A stretch of DNA of 64,000 nt from Clostridium_AI sp964409685 (GCA_964409685.1 CAYPEJ010000020.1:24683-88682), one strand, 5' to 3'. Shown: positions 24,930-34,616, numbered from the stretch's first letter. A program made the numbers and translations. Notes: generated from the letters alone by a model not told the origin.

Positions 24930-26555
24930 TTAGCTAAATACACAATTTGTAGGTGCACTCTTATCTGTTCCATTTGCTATAAAGCATACTGTTACAGAAG
25001 CTCCTGGTGCTAAAGATGCACTCCAATCTGGGTTTTTAATCGTTACTTTTGTACCAGATTGTCCAGCTAAGGTTGCTCCCCATAGGGAAGTAATTGTACA
25101 ATTGTAATCACATGTTAATGTCCAACCATTATAAGTTGTGTTTGAATTATTTGTTATTACAATTTCACCTTGGAATGTAGAACCCCAATCACTTACTACT
25201 TTGTAATCTACTGACACATCAGATGTTGATGGTGTACTGGATGTTGATGGTGTACTAGATGCAGATGGACTTGGTGATGGGCTAGGTGATGTTGTTACAG
25301 TTTGTGATGGTGAAGGACTTGGTGATGTTGTTGTGGATGTTGTTGTTGGGTAAATTGTTTTGATTGCATCAATGATACCTTGTTGTGTAACTGTGCAAGA
25401 ACTACGATTGAATAAACCAAATCCATAGTTTCCATTATAACCATTATCCCAAATTACTGGAACCATACCCCATTGTTTTGAATAATAGCAAACACGTTCT
25501 GCATAGTTTGCACGGCAAGCTGCATTTGTAGAATCAGCTTGTGTTTTATCAATGGAACCATATTCACCAATTACAACTGGATAACCTGCTTGAACAAATT
25601 TTGTATACATTTTGTTAAATTGTGACTTCATGAAAGATTCGTCACCCCAAGATGCTACTTTGGAACTGTTTGTTGCCTTACTTCCCCATTGTGTTACATC
25701 GTTAGATTCATTTCCACAGAATTCCCAAGGACTGTAGTAGTGAACAGAAATCATAATTCTTTTACCAGAAGCGGTACAATAGTTATCACTTGGTAATGCG
25801 AATCCATAATCATCTGCTGTATATGTAATATCTGTATTCCATCCAGGAATTAATAGCCAACGTTTCGCATTGTTTCCACCTGTTTGTCTTACTGTGTCAA
25901 CAAAGATTTGGTTGTAATCATTGATATTGTTGTAATATGTCTTATTAGGTGTTCCCCATGTTCCATCGAATTCTTCGTTCATAGATTCGAAGATAAGATG
26001 TTCATCATAATCTTTAAATTTGTTTGCAATTTGTTTCCATACAGCTTTGTATTTTGCTTTGATTGTTGTTTGGTCTGAGCTTCCACATAGTAGCCAACCA
26101 CCATCAATTGATGTGTATCCATCGCCATGCATATTAATGATAACGAATAAATCATTATTGATACACATATCTACTACTTCTTGTACACGATTTAACCAAC
26201 TTGCATTTACAGTATAATTAGAATCGCTTCCAATGTAGTTTATGTATGATACTGGAACACGGATTGTCGAAAATCCAGCATTCTTAACTGCTTTTATCAA
26301 ACTCTCTGTAATTACTGGATTCCCCCAATTTGTCTCCCCTGGAGTTCCATTGATTACAGCTTCTAATTGATTTCCTAGATTCCATCCTGCTGCCATGGCA
26401 TCCACCATGTCATTTTGTCCTAAATCATCAAATACAGCAGTACTATTCGCAGCTTTTACCTCCACTGGCTGTTTTACTGTAGCACCAGTTAATACCGTCG
26501 TTGCAACTAATGCGGCAGCTAAAACAGCTGAACATAATTTTTTTCTTAAATTCAT
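24930..26555 (-). CDS. secreted GH5 endoglucanase with C-terminal CBM2
   Basis: 541 residues from ATG 26555 (AAGGAGAGG upstream; the 18 preceding codons lack a ribosome site). Signal peptide about 1-36 (LAAALVATTVLTGA, VKA-A cleavage), GH5 barrel (about 40-385) with GWNLGNQLEAV, STIRVPVSYINYIG, IINMHGDGY, acid/base Glu in FESMNEEFDG, HYYSPW and nucleophile Glu in VIGEYGS. A Thr/Ser/Pro linker (about 390-430) joins a family 2 CBM (about 437-541) with GEIVITNNSNTTYNGWTLT and the terminal Cys pair. It attacks internal beta-1,4-glucosidic bonds in crystalline or amorphous cellulose. Monocistronic. Confidence 0.94.
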   Translation of the reverse strand: MNLRKKLCSAVLAAALVATTVLTGATVKQPVEVKAANSTAVFDDLGQNDMVDAMAAGWNLGNQLEAVINGTPGETNWGNPVITESLIKAVKNAGFSTIRVPVSYINYIGSDSNYTVNASWLNRVQEVVDMCINNDLFVIINMHGDGYTSIDGGWLLCGSSDQTTIKAKYKAVWKQIANKFKDYDEHLIFESMNEEFDGTWGTPNKTYYNNINDYNQIFVDTVRQTGGNNAKRWLLIPGWNTDITYTADDYGFALPSDNYCTASGKRIMISVHYYSPWEFCGNESNDVTQWGSKATNSSKVASWGDESFMKSQFNKMYTKFVQAGYPVVIGEYGSIDKTQADSTNAACRANYAERVCYYSKQWGMVPVIWDNGYNGNYGFGLFNRSSCTVTQQGIIDAIKTIYPTTTSTTTSPSPSPSQTVTTSPSPSPSPSASSTPSTSSTPSTSDVSVDYKVVSDWGSTFQGEIVITNNSNTTYNGWTLTCDYNCTITSLWGATLAGQSGTKVTIKNPDWSASLAPGASVTVCFIANGTDKSAPTNCVFS

Positions 26556-26932
26556 ACGCCTCTCCTTCCTATCGCTTAACAAAGAATATGTAGAATACAA
26601 CTTGTCCATTCGGCAATTCTGTGCAATAAACGATGAAAAAATTAAGTTTTTTATATATTATATATATGTGTGTTTTGTGTATGTCTTAATGGTACATTAT
26701 TTTTACACAAATAACAATAGGAATATAGACTATTATTTATGTATATTTTACACAATAGTAATAGTAAGCACTTTCATTTTTTTAATATCTGAAGGATTTT
26801 TCTCCCCTCTACCTCTTGATTTCACAAGGTTTTTGGATTCTACTATTACTTTTACTATTAGCCATACTGCTACCCTTATTTACTTTTCGTTTATCTCTTC
26901 TGCGTATTTCCTTACTTCATACCTATAGAGCA
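26556..26932. other. long AT-rich spacer upstream of the GH5 cellulase
   Basis: About 375 bp without a credible gene. Minus-strand TATA-rich sequence near 26650-26700 and 26740 could hold the cellulase promoter, but I cannot fix a -35/-10 pair. The plus-strand frame through it has no ribosome site and starts inside the cellulase gene. Confidence 0.5.
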
Positions 26933-26980
26933 TAAAAAAACGACCATCACAATTTTCATTGTCACAGCCGTTTTTTTTAC
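26933..26980 (-). terminator. terminator after the chemoreceptor gene
   Basis: A nearly continuous stem (A-run, CGGCTGTG, ACAAT / ATTGT, GGTCG, T-run) with a 4-nt loop and a T7 run on the minus strand, directly after the stop at 26983. Confidence 0.8.
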
Positions 26981-26982
26981 AT

Positions 26983-29004
26983 TTATTCTTCTAGTTTAAA
27001 ATGAGCTATCTGCTCTTCTAATTGACTAACTGTATTTAGAACTTGTTTCGAAACATCTTTCACAGCATGACTTGTTGTACCGAAGTCTTCTGTCGTTGCA
27101 GCAATTTCTTCTGTACCTGCTGCTAACTCTTCTGAAACTGCACTTACATTTGTTATTAAAACAGAAATAGAATCTTTTTGATTTCTATTTTCATTGGCTG
27201 CTCGAGAAATTTCTTCTGTCATTGGTAAAATACTACTAATCGCTTCGGAAGCTTTCTTGAATTCTTGCATAGTTGTTTCTACATTTTTTTGCTGTACTTG
27301 CATTTTTTGATTCATGCTTTCTGTGGAAGAAACAATTTGCCCACTTCCTGCAAGAACACGTCCAATAATAATTCCAATATCTTGAACACTACGTTCACTT
27401 GCTTCTGCTAAATGACGAATCTCATCTGCAACAACCGCAAATCCTTTTCCTGCTTCTCCTGCACGAGCAGATTCAATAGCAGCATTTAAAGCAAGTAAAT
27501 TGGTTTGAGATGCAATTTCTTGAATAGTTCCTGTGATTTTTCCGATTTCAGAAATTTGAGTTGTGATATCTGTGACATCACGATAGAAGCCATTAAATGA
27601 ATCGGTGAATTCTTGAAGAGAAACATGTAATTCTTCTAGTATTTCACTACTTGCAATCATGTCTTTATCTGTTTTTCTAGCTACATCAACAATTCCTGAA
27701 ACTGCTTCTGTAACTTGGTTAATGCTTTCACCCAGTTTTTCCATTGTACGACTAATTTCTTGAATTGATTCTGCTTGATCACTATTACCTAATGCGGATT
27801 CATTTGTAGATAATGAAATGGCATCTGCGTTAGAAATCATACTTTCCGATGCTTGATCTAAGTCATTAGACATGTTTACTAACAATGTCACATTTTCTTT
27901 TACAGATAAAATTGCACTACCAATGTCACTCGCACTCTTTTTCATAGCTTGGTAGACATCACCAAATTCATTTTCAGAATTTAGATCTTTATCATCAATA
28001 TCAAGACGTAGATCTCCTGTTGCAAGTTGAGCTATAAAATCTCTGATTTTATTGATTTGGTTAAATAGAAATTTGTTTACACAAATGATAAAGAATCCTA
28101 AGAAAATTAGACAAATGACAGACGCAATAATAGTACGAGTGATAAGTGCATCTACTTCTTTTGTTATCTCCTTCTCACCTATTTCTAGGGCAATAGACCA
28201 ACCATTTGTGTTATCAATTGGAGCATACACAACAATATAATCTCCATTATCCTTTTGGTCTAAATAGATTCCTTTTTCACCTGCTAACATTTTTTTCATG
28301 ATTACATCTGAAAATTCTTGTTGTGCATCTGCATGCACTTGGTGAGAATCCTCGTCATGTGAATGTTCTCCCGTTTGAACCATATTTCCATTATAGTCAA
28401 ACACATGGGCATCTCCCATACCTAGATAAGTAGTATTTGCTATAATTGATTGCATAAAATCTGCTTCGAACGTACATAAAAGAGCACCAATTATATCTCC
28501 GTCTTCACTATTTAATGGGCTACCAAATGAAATTAGCTGTTCACCTGTCTGTGCCTCTTTATGAATTCCCCCAACATAATTGTTATCGCTCATAAGAATT
28601 GAGAAATAGTCTTGATTTGTAACATCTTGTTTTTGACCATCAGTGGATGTCATTTCACCTTTTTTATTAATAATTGACATTGTTGCAATTTTATATGTCT
28701 CTTTTGAGCCTTCAAATAATACCTTCATAATCTCAACTTTTTCAGACCATTTAATAGACTTATTTGTTAAATCTCCATTGTTTGATAAGACATCTGTTAT
28801 TGCCATCATTTTATTCATTTCAGCCTCAATAATCTTTGCTGAATTATCGATGACTGCCTGCATTGTCTGAGTACTAGTTGCACTTGTTGATTTCTTAATA
28901 GAATTGCTCATATATGCAATTAGACATCCGTATGCTAAAGTAATTGATACTACTAATATGATAAAAACTTTCTTTTGTATTGATTTGTAGCCTTTTTTCT
29001 TCAT
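26983..29004 (-). CDS. methyl-accepting chemotaxis protein (dCache sensor, HAMP)
   Basis: 673 residues. TM1 about 11-31, an extracytoplasmic double-Cache domain (about 38-290; YVGGIHKEAQTGEQLISFGS, GWSIALEIGEKE), TM2 about 293-315, HAMP (about 316-370) and a long cytoplasmic signalling coil with the conserved tip IASQTNLLALNAAIESARAG (followed by EAGKGFAVVADEIRHLA). It senses an external ligand and modulates CheA. An insertion near residues 211-228 reads GEHSHDEDSHQVHAD, rich in His, Asp and Glu, and looks like a metal-binding loop. A sigma-D-type promoter lies upstream. Confidence 0.93.
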   Translation of the reverse strand: MKKKGYKSIQKKVFIILVVSITLAYGCLIAYMSNSIKKSTSATSTQTMQAVIDNSAKIIEAEMNKMMAITDVLSNNGDLTNKSIKWSEKVEIMKVLFEGSKETYKIATMSIINKKGEMTSTDGQKQDVTNQDYFSILMSDNNYVGGIHKEAQTGEQLISFGSPLNSEDGDIIGALLCTFEADFMQSIIANTTYLGMGDAHVFDYNGNMVQTGEHSHDEDSHQVHADAQQEFSDVIMKKMLAGEKGIYLDQKDNGDYIVVYAPIDNTNGWSIALEIGEKEITKEVDALITRTIIASVICLIFLGFFIICVNKFLFNQINKIRDFIAQLATGDLRLDIDDKDLNSENEFGDVYQAMKKSASDIGSAILSVKENVTLLVNMSNDLDQASESMISNADAISLSTNESALGNSDQAESIQEISRTMEKLGESINQVTEAVSGIVDVARKTDKDMIASSEILEELHVSLQEFTDSFNGFYRDVTDITTQISEIGKITGTIQEIASQTNLLALNAAIESARAGEAGKGFAVVADEIRHLAEASERSVQDIGIIIGRVLAGSGQIVSSTESMNQKMQVQQKNVETTMQEFKKASEAISSILPMTEEISRAANENRNQKDSISVLITNVSAVSEELAAGTEEIAATTEDFGTTSHAVKDVSKQVLNTVSQLEEQIAHFKLEE

Positions 29005-29036
29005 ATTTCCTCCATAATAAATAGTTTGTATTTATT

Positions 29037-29063
29037 ACTTCGGCACAATATTACATTTCTTTA
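29037..29063 (-). promoter_or_regulatory. sigma-D (sigma-28)-type promoter of the chemoreceptor
   Basis: On the minus strand TAAA (29060-29063), 15-nt spacer, GCCGAAGT (29037-29044), 6 of 8 to the -10 consensus GCCGATAT of flagellar/chemotaxis genes. It is 33 nt upstream of the start codon. Confidence 0.65.
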
Positions 29064-29125
29064 CTGGGAATTTTATCCTCTATTTCACTATAATTGAGTG
29101 TTTCCCTCTTTCTGATTGATTTCTC

Positions 29126-30268
29126 TTATGCTCCCCCATACTTGCGATACGTGTTCACAAGCCACGCACCTGTCGCACCTAAGTCCTTATTAGTCCATCC
29201 ATTTACCTTTGTTGAAGTCGGAGAAATCATAGAAGCAGATTCATCCTTGTTACACAAACTCCAACAAGTATAACTAATATTATTTTTCTCAAAAAATGAA
29301 ATCCATGTATTTGCCTCATCTACACTGATATTTCCATTTCCAGAAGCATCACAGATTCCAAATTCAGTACAGTAAATAGGCACTCCTGCTTTCAATGCCT
29401 TACGAACCTTATCACGAAGACTCTTCCCGTGACTCCCTGCGTAGAAATGAACGCTATACATAACATTTTTATCCTTTAACATTCCGCCATTTGTAGCAAC
29501 TTCGTCAACATCTTGTGACCATGTATTGGTACCAACAATAATGATAGCATCGGGATCATTTGCACGAATAATCTTAACAATCTGCTGTGCATACTTTTTA
29601 ATCTGTGGCCAAGGTGTATTGGTTGGCTCGTTGCAAATTTCGTAGATTACGTTATCGTAATTAGCGTATTTTTTAGAATATTTTCTAAAAAATTTCTTAG
29701 CATCTGCGATTGTGGTATTTGGATCTTCGGCGTGAATGTGCCAGTCTATCATGGCGTACATGCCAAGTTCTTTGGCGTATTTGACACCTCGCTGTATCGT
29801 TTTATCGAGCAACTCCTTACTTCCTTGTGTGTATCCACCCTGGGTTACATAGCTGGTAAGTCGAATTAGATTGACGCCCCATTCATCTCTCAGATTTTGA
29901 AATGCAGTCTTATTTACAAATGGTGTCATCTCGCCCCAATGTAATCCGTGGGTGCTTACGCCTCGTAAGATCACTTTTTTCCCTTTTTTATCTACTAGAT
30001 TTGTACCTTTGACTTTTAAAGCACCATGCTTTCCAACGGGAGTTTTGCTATATGCAACGGACTTTGTCTTTCCTGTTAGCGTGTATTTACATGTATAATT
30101 GGATAAAAATGTGTTCCCCGAACCAACGCTTTTGGATGTTCCAAAGGAATACTTTTTTCCCGTACTTTCTCCTGCAGAAACGGTTGTTGCTAATGAACTG
30201 ATTGGTGAAATGATAAATAGAAATGCTAACATAATTGCAAGAATGGACTGATAACACTTTCTTTTCAT
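29126..30268 (-). CDS. secreted GH5 (GH5_2-like) endoglucanase, single domain
   Basis: 380 residues from ATG 30268 (AGGAGG 8 nt upstream). Signal peptide about 1-32 (ILAIMLAFLFIISPISSLA), a basic lead (about 33-80), then one GH5 barrel: VKGTNLVDKKGKKVILRGVS, LHWGEMTPFVN, MIDWHIHAEDP, acid/base Glu in IYEICNEPTN, SVHFYAGSHG, nucleophile Glu in YCTEFGI and CWSLCNKDES. The HGLHW and NEPTN pattern fits subfamily 2. No carbohydrate-binding module is attached, unlike the two other GH5 enzymes here. Confidence 0.92.
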   Translation of the reverse strand: MKRKCYQSILAIMLAFLFIISPISSLATTVSAGESTGKKYSFGTSKSVGSGNTFLSNYTCKYTLTGKTKSVAYSKTPVGKHGALKVKGTNLVDKKGKKVILRGVSTHGLHWGEMTPFVNKTAFQNLRDEWGVNLIRLTSYVTQGGYTQGSKELLDKTIQRGVKYAKELGMYAMIDWHIHAEDPNTTIADAKKFFRKYSKKYANYDNVIYEICNEPTNTPWPQIKKYAQQIVKIIRANDPDAIIIVGTNTWSQDVDEVATNGGMLKDKNVMYSVHFYAGSHGKSLRDKVRKALKAGVPIYCTEFGICDASGNGNISVDEANTWISFFEKNNISYTCWSLCNKDESASMISPTSTKVNGWTNKDLGATGAWLVNTYRKYGGA

Positions 30269-30337
30269 AAATACTACCTCCTTTTCCATTTTATGTATCG
30301 ACATAATGAACAAAAATTATAGTACTCTTTTATGCGA

Positions 30338-30367
30338 TTGACATAATACTTGTTCACAATGTAAAAT
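30338..30367 (+). promoter_or_regulatory. promoter of the flavodoxin-like gene
   Basis: TTGACA (30338-30343), 18-nt spacer, TAAAAT (30362-30367). A minus-strand TATAAT (30316-30321) for the divergent GH5 gene lies close by, so the two promoters are back to back. Confidence 0.6.
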
Positions 30368-30453
30368 TTTAATAGATATATTGAATCACACAACATAGAA
30401 AACGAAATACATAGCATTATCCATTTGAATGTATATAGTTGAGGAGGATTATT

Positions 30454-30987
30454 ATGAAAATAATCGTAGTTTACAAAAGTGTTACTGGTTTTACCAAACA
30501 ATATGCTGAGTGGATTAAAAAAGCATTAAACTGTGACATTCTTGATTTCAAACAGCTCCAAACATCGGTTCTTAACCAATACGATACTATTATCTTCGGA
30601 AGTCGTATTCACGCAGAACGTATTGATAGTCTTGATAAAATGAAGGCAATAATGAAAGGGGTGCAAGGGAAAAACTTTGCGGTTTATGCGACGGGTGCGA
30701 TGCCTATGGAAGCTACTGAGTTGCTCGAGAAAATGTGGATAAATAATCTGGGTAATGAAAATGTAGAAAAGATTCCGCATTTTTATATGCAGTCGGGGTT
30801 GAGATATAATATGATGGGCTTAGGAGATCGCCTTTTGATGAAGGGATTTTCTAAGATTATGAGTACAAAGAAAAATAAGAATTCCGTGGAAGAAGGGGTT
30901 ACAAGAGCGTTGACTGAATCGTTCGATGCGAGTTCGGAAGAATATATTAAACCACTGGTTGAGTGGGTCGAGAGGAACGGGAAGTGA
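30454..30987 (+). CDS. flavodoxin-fold protein (HemG/flavodoxin-like)
   Basis: 177 residues from ATG 30454 (GAGGAGG upstream). KIIVVYKSVTGFTKQYAEWI is the FMN phosphate-binding loop of flavodoxin folds; DTIIFGSRIHAERID and FAVYATGAMPMEA continue the alternating strand/helix pattern. Length and the C-terminal helical tail resemble the flavodoxin-domain/protoporphyrinogen-oxidase-like group, but haem synthesis is not implied by context. Probably a cytoplasmic FMN electron carrier or quinone-type reductase. The stop codon lies inside the terminator stem. Confidence 0.82.
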   Translation: MKIIVVYKSVTGFTKQYAEWIKKALNCDILDFKQLQTSVLNQYDTIIFGSRIHAERIDSLDKMKAIMKGVQGKNFAVYATGAMPMEATELLEKMWINNLGNENVEKIPHFYMQSGLRYNMMGLGDRLLMKGFSKIMSTKKNKNSVEEGVTRALTESFDASSEEYIKPLVEWVERNGK

Positions 30988-31004
30988 TGTGTCACTTCCC
31001 TTTT
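30979..31004 (+). terminator. terminator overlapping the flavodoxin stop codon
   Basis: GGGAAGTGA (30979-30987) and TCACTTCCC (30992-31000), 9 bp with a 4-nt loop, then TTTT. The TGA stop is the 3' end of the left arm. Confidence 0.88.
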
Positions 31005-31137
31005 CATTTTCATATATTTATGTTCTATCAGACAAACTATATCTTTTTCCATAAATAACTAATGATTTTCGCAATCAACTTGTAATATTATACCATTTTT
31101 GTTATCATAATATCTTGTGTGATGAAGAATTTAACTA

Positions 31138-31167
31138 TTGTTTCATTTTTCAACCAACTACTATAAC
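31138..31167 (+). promoter_or_regulatory. candidate promoter of chemoreceptor paralog 1
   Basis: TTGTTT (31138-31143), 18-nt spacer, TATAAC (31162-31167). No sigma-D pattern is visible here. Confidence 0.45.
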
Positions 31168-31204
31168 ATAATAAACACAAACATTTTAAAAGGGAGGTTT
31201 TTAC

Positions 31205-32923
31205 GTGAAATGTAAATTTAGTTTGAGACTTAAGTTATTGATAACCACCTTTATTTTAAGTCTTCAAATGTGTACATGTTTAGGCTATACTTGTTACTCT
31301 TACACACAAGAAAAGTACTATTCTACTGCAAAAGATCACGCATTAACGTTGTGTAAAACATTCACTAAAACAATTGATGGAGATATTTTTGAACAAATTG
31401 AGTTAGGTGATGATGAATCACAAGAGTATGAAACCATACTTAAGGATATGAAAACATTTAAAGATGAAGCAAAAATCGATTACGTTTATTCCTTAGGTTA
31501 CATAGATGATGAAATATGCTATATCGTTGATGAGGATCCCAGTGAAACCCATAATGCGATTGGAGTTCCTATCTTTGATTATGATATGAATGAAAGTATC
31601 GAACTGGCTTTTCAAGGAGTATGTAAAGTAAATGATTTTGATTACAATAGTCAATTTGGTAATACGATTTCTGCCTATGCTCCGATTTTGAATTCCAAAG
31701 ACCAAGTAGTTGGGATTATGTGTATTGATTACAGCGCAAGTAATATTATTCAGATTTTAGATGCATTAAGGGCAAAAATAACTTTGTTCTGTATTGGTGC
31801 TTTGCTTTTTAACTTAATTATTATTTACTTATTGCTTTGTCGAATATTAAAACCTTTGACCTGTGTAAATAATAAAATTGATGAACTAGTAGACAATCGT
31901 GGTGATTTGACACAGCAGATTTCGATCCAAACCAATGATGAAGTTGGTGTAATTGTTTTTGGTGTAAATAAATTTATACGACATATACATAAAATTATTA
32001 AAAATGTTGCTGATTCCACTAACGATCTAACCAGTTCCATTTCCAAAGCACAGCATAATATTGAAGCGAGCTCGAAAGAATTTATTGCATTTTCCAATAC
32101 TTTAGACGAGATGACTGCACAGTTAGAGGAGTCTACTTCCAGTATTGCACACATAAATGAAGCGACTTCTTCTATGACGAATTCCATTGCAACTATATAC
32201 CAAAATATTACTTCTGGAGCTGATATTGTTGAGACAATTCATTCCACTTCATCGGCACATAAGAAAGATGCAACATGGGAATCCGAACAGATTAAAGAAG
32301 TTACAGAACAAATTGCCGTAATGATGCTTGAAAAAATCGAAGAATCCAAATCTGTTTCTCGTATTGATGATTTAGCTCATGACATCTTAGATATCGCTTC
32401 TCAGACTAATTTATTAGCTCTAAATGCAAATATCGAAGCTGCTCGAGCGGGTGATGCTGGAAAAGGATTTGCTGTAGTTGCAGATGAAATATCCAAACTT
32501 GCAACACAATCTGCAAATACTGCTAGCCAAATTCAAAGTATCAGTCAACAAGTAATCACTGCTGTTACTGATTTGGCGTCCACAAGTCAAAACACCATTC
32601 AATACCTTAGTGAGAAAACTGTCCTTGGCTACGACAAGTTAATCCAAACAAGTGAAGACTACAAAAAAGATGCCGTTCAGATCGAAAAAATGGTTCAAAA
32701 TTTCCAAGAGAAAGCTTCCACCATTGAACAAGAAATGAATGCCATCAAAGAATCCATCAACACAGTTTATCAAACTGTTGAACAAAATACACTCGGAATC
32801 TATGACCTTAGCTCAACAGCTTCCAATTTAACACAGTTACTAGAGAACACGAAACAAATAACCAATCAAAACCAAGTCATTGCTAATCAATTAGAGAACG
32901 AAATACATAGATTTCAATTTTAA
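31205..32923 (+). CDS. methyl-accepting chemotaxis protein, paralog 1
   Basis: 572 residues with a GTG start (AAAGGGAGG upstream). TM1 about 10-30, an extracytoplasmic sensor domain of about 155 residues (FTKTIDGDIFEQIELGDDES, YVYSLGYIDDEICYIVDEDP, ISAYAPILNSKDQVVGIMCI) of Cache-like type, TM2 about 190-212, HAMP (about 213-265) and a signalling coil with DILDIASQTNLLALNANIEA and RAGDAGKGFAVVADEISKLA. The gene at 34696-36414 has the same length and domain order and clear similarity throughout, so these are tandem paralogs separated by an oxidoreductase gene. Confidence 0.93.
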   Translation: MKCKFSLRLKLLITTFILSLQMCTCLGYTCYSYTQEKYYSTAKDHALTLCKTFTKTIDGDIFEQIELGDDESQEYETILKDMKTFKDEAKIDYVYSLGYIDDEICYIVDEDPSETHNAIGVPIFDYDMNESIELAFQGVCKVNDFDYNSQFGNTISAYAPILNSKDQVVGIMCIDYSASNIIQILDALRAKITLFCIGALLFNLIIIYLLLCRILKPLTCVNNKIDELVDNRGDLTQQISIQTNDEVGVIVFGVNKFIRHIHKIIKNVADSTNDLTSSISKAQHNIEASSKEFIAFSNTLDEMTAQLEESTSSIAHINEATSSMTNSIATIYQNITSGADIVETIHSTSSAHKKDATWESEQIKEVTEQIAVMMLEKIEESKSVSRIDDLAHDILDIASQTNLLALNANIEAARAGDAGKGFAVVADEISKLATQSANTASQIQSISQQVITAVTDLASTSQNTIQYLSEKTVLGYDKLIQTSEDYKKDAVQIEKMVQNFQEKASTIEQEMNAIKESINTVYQTVEQNTLGIYDLSSTASNLTQLLENTKQITNQNQVIANQLENEIHRFQF

Positions 32924-32944
32924 TCCGATAACTTAATCCTACTG

Positions 32945-32992
32945 AACCATGGATAGATATCCCTCATATCAATTCATGGTTTTTGTTTTTTT
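32945..32992 (+). terminator. terminator after chemoreceptor paralog 1
   Basis: AACCATG pairs with CATGGTT around a nested GATAT/ATATC hairpin, followed by TTTTTGTTTTTTT. Confidence 0.7.
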
Positions 32993-33198
32993 AATTCTTT
33001 TTTCAAAAACACACAAAATTTCTTCCATTAGTGATACATATATAATATACTTTTCCATAAATTCGCTTGCAGAATTTTCTCATTTCCTGTAGGATTATGT
33101 ACATACATCTTAGTACAATTTGCTAAATACATTAGTTAAGATAAGCATGTATCTGTCAAAACTGTAGTAAAATGTATAGACAAAAAGGAGGATATATT

Positions 33199-34488
33199 AT
33201 GCTAAAAAAATATTATGATCTAATTATCGTAGGTGCAGGTCCTGCTGGACTTATGGCATCTAAAACTGCGGCAGAACTAGGTCTTGATGTCTGCGTAGTT
33301 GAAATGAAAAAGAACTTTGATAATTTGGTACGCGCCTGTTCCATGCAATTTATCTTGGATGACGGATATGAGGGTGAATGGCTAAAGTGCGAAAGTAATA
33401 AAATACTATTCCAAAAACAAAACTTTGAAGTTACATATAACGGTGACTATGTGCCCGTTAAAAACAAATATTATCACTCACCAAAAGATCATGTGATTCA
33501 TTTTGCATTACCAGATGAACAACCACTTGCACTAAAGTTTGACAAAAGAAAACTCCTAGCTGATTTATATGAAGAATGTAAGAATGCGGGTGTAACATTT
33601 ATCATGGGAACTTCTGCTACTGGTGGTGAAGATCTTGGAGAATCCGTTCGTTTAGAATTAATTTCAGGAACAACGAAATCTAACATTGAAGGGAAAAAAT
33701 TAATTATTGCAGAAGGTGTGAATGCACATCTAAGCGAGCGCTTTGGTTTAAACGAAGGTAGAATGCATTTTGCAACTGCCTATGTAGTAAAATATTTCCT
33801 AGAAGGCATTAAAAATATAGAACCAAACAGTTGGAATCTATACTATGGACGTGCTTTTCACTGCAACTCACCTGCTATTATCGGCCCAAGTTTATTAGGT
33901 GATTCTATATTTGAAATGACATTAACTGGAGATTCTCGTCTACGTCCAACTACTATCTTTGAAAACTTAAAGAATGATAGCCCACTAACACCACAATTAA
34001 AAGATGCAAAACTCTTAAAGAAAGGCGGTTGTACTTGTAAAGCACTATCTTCCTTAAAAACACCATATAAAGGAAATGTAATTGCCATTGGTGATACCGC
34101 TGCATTCGTAGAAGTTGAAGTACAAGGTGCATTTATGTGTGGTTATCATGCTGCTTATGCTGTCAAAGATGAACTACAAGGAATCCCTGGCTTCGAAAAA
34201 TACACAGAATGGTGGAAAAATGCATTTGAATTCAATAGTGACGAATACCTAAAAGTATCACAAGGTTATGCACTCGTTCCAACCTACACTGACGACGAAT
34301 TAGACTACTTATTTGGACTAATTGAAGATCAAGTTCTAGAAGGAACTTATAGCCAATATCGTACACCAAAATTAATCTGGGATGCTATCTTAGAACATAC
34401 CGAGCGTATTCAAGCGGAAGCTCCTGCTATTTATGGCAAAATGCAAAAAATGAATGAAATGAGTTTAACTGATTCATTAGGTAAATAA
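33199..34488 (+). CDS. FAD-dependent oxidoreductase, geranylgeranyl-reductase-like family
   Basis: 429 residues from ATG 33199 (AAGGAGG 9 nt upstream; the frame opens 9 codons earlier). An N-terminal Rossmann motif YYDLIIVGAGPAGLMASKTA binds FAD ADP; VVEMK marks the ribose-binding acidic end; GNVIAIGDTAAFVEVEVQGA is the second FAD contact typical of the GGR/PHBH fold. The Cys-rich KKGGCTCKALSS near residue 285 is unusual and could bear a disulphide or metal. The substrate is unknown. It sits between the two chemoreceptor paralogs as a separate unit with its own terminator. Confidence 0.85.
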   Translation: MLKKYYDLIIVGAGPAGLMASKTAAELGLDVCVVEMKKNFDNLVRACSMQFILDDGYEGEWLKCESNKILFQKQNFEVTYNGDYVPVKNKYYHSPKDHVIHFALPDEQPLALKFDKRKLLADLYEECKNAGVTFIMGTSATGGEDLGESVRLELISGTTKSNIEGKKLIIAEGVNAHLSERFGLNEGRMHFATAYVVKYFLEGIKNIEPNSWNLYYGRAFHCNSPAIIGPSLLGDSIFEMTLTGDSRLRPTTIFENLKNDSPLTPQLKDAKLLKKGGCTCKALSSLKTPYKGNVIAIGDTAAFVEVEVQGAFMCGYHAAYAVKDELQGIPGFEKYTEWWKNAFEFNSDEYLKVSQGYALVPTYTDDELDYLFGLIEDQVLEGTYSQYRTPKLIWDAILEHTERIQAEAPAIYGKMQKMNEMSLTDSLGK

Positions 34489-34571
34489 TTCTTGTAAATA
34501 TCTTGTTTGTTTACTGTACATACTTACAAACACAATTTATATTTTAATAACATAATAAGTTAAATACAAAT

Positions 34572-34616
34572 AAAATGTCTTTTCCAGAATAACTAGAAAA
34601 GACATTTTATTTTTTT
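34572..34616 (+). terminator. intrinsic terminator after the FAD oxidoreductase
   Basis: AAAATGTCTTTTC (34572-34584) and GAAAAGACATTTT (34596-34608), 13 bp perfect, then ATTTTTTT. Confidence 0.9.

Noticed and set aside
26395..26928. 177-residue plus-strand frame upstream of the GH5 cellulase
   Set aside because: Starts inside the cellulase gene on the opposite strand, has no ribosome site and a low-complexity Phe/Ile/Tyr-rich tail.
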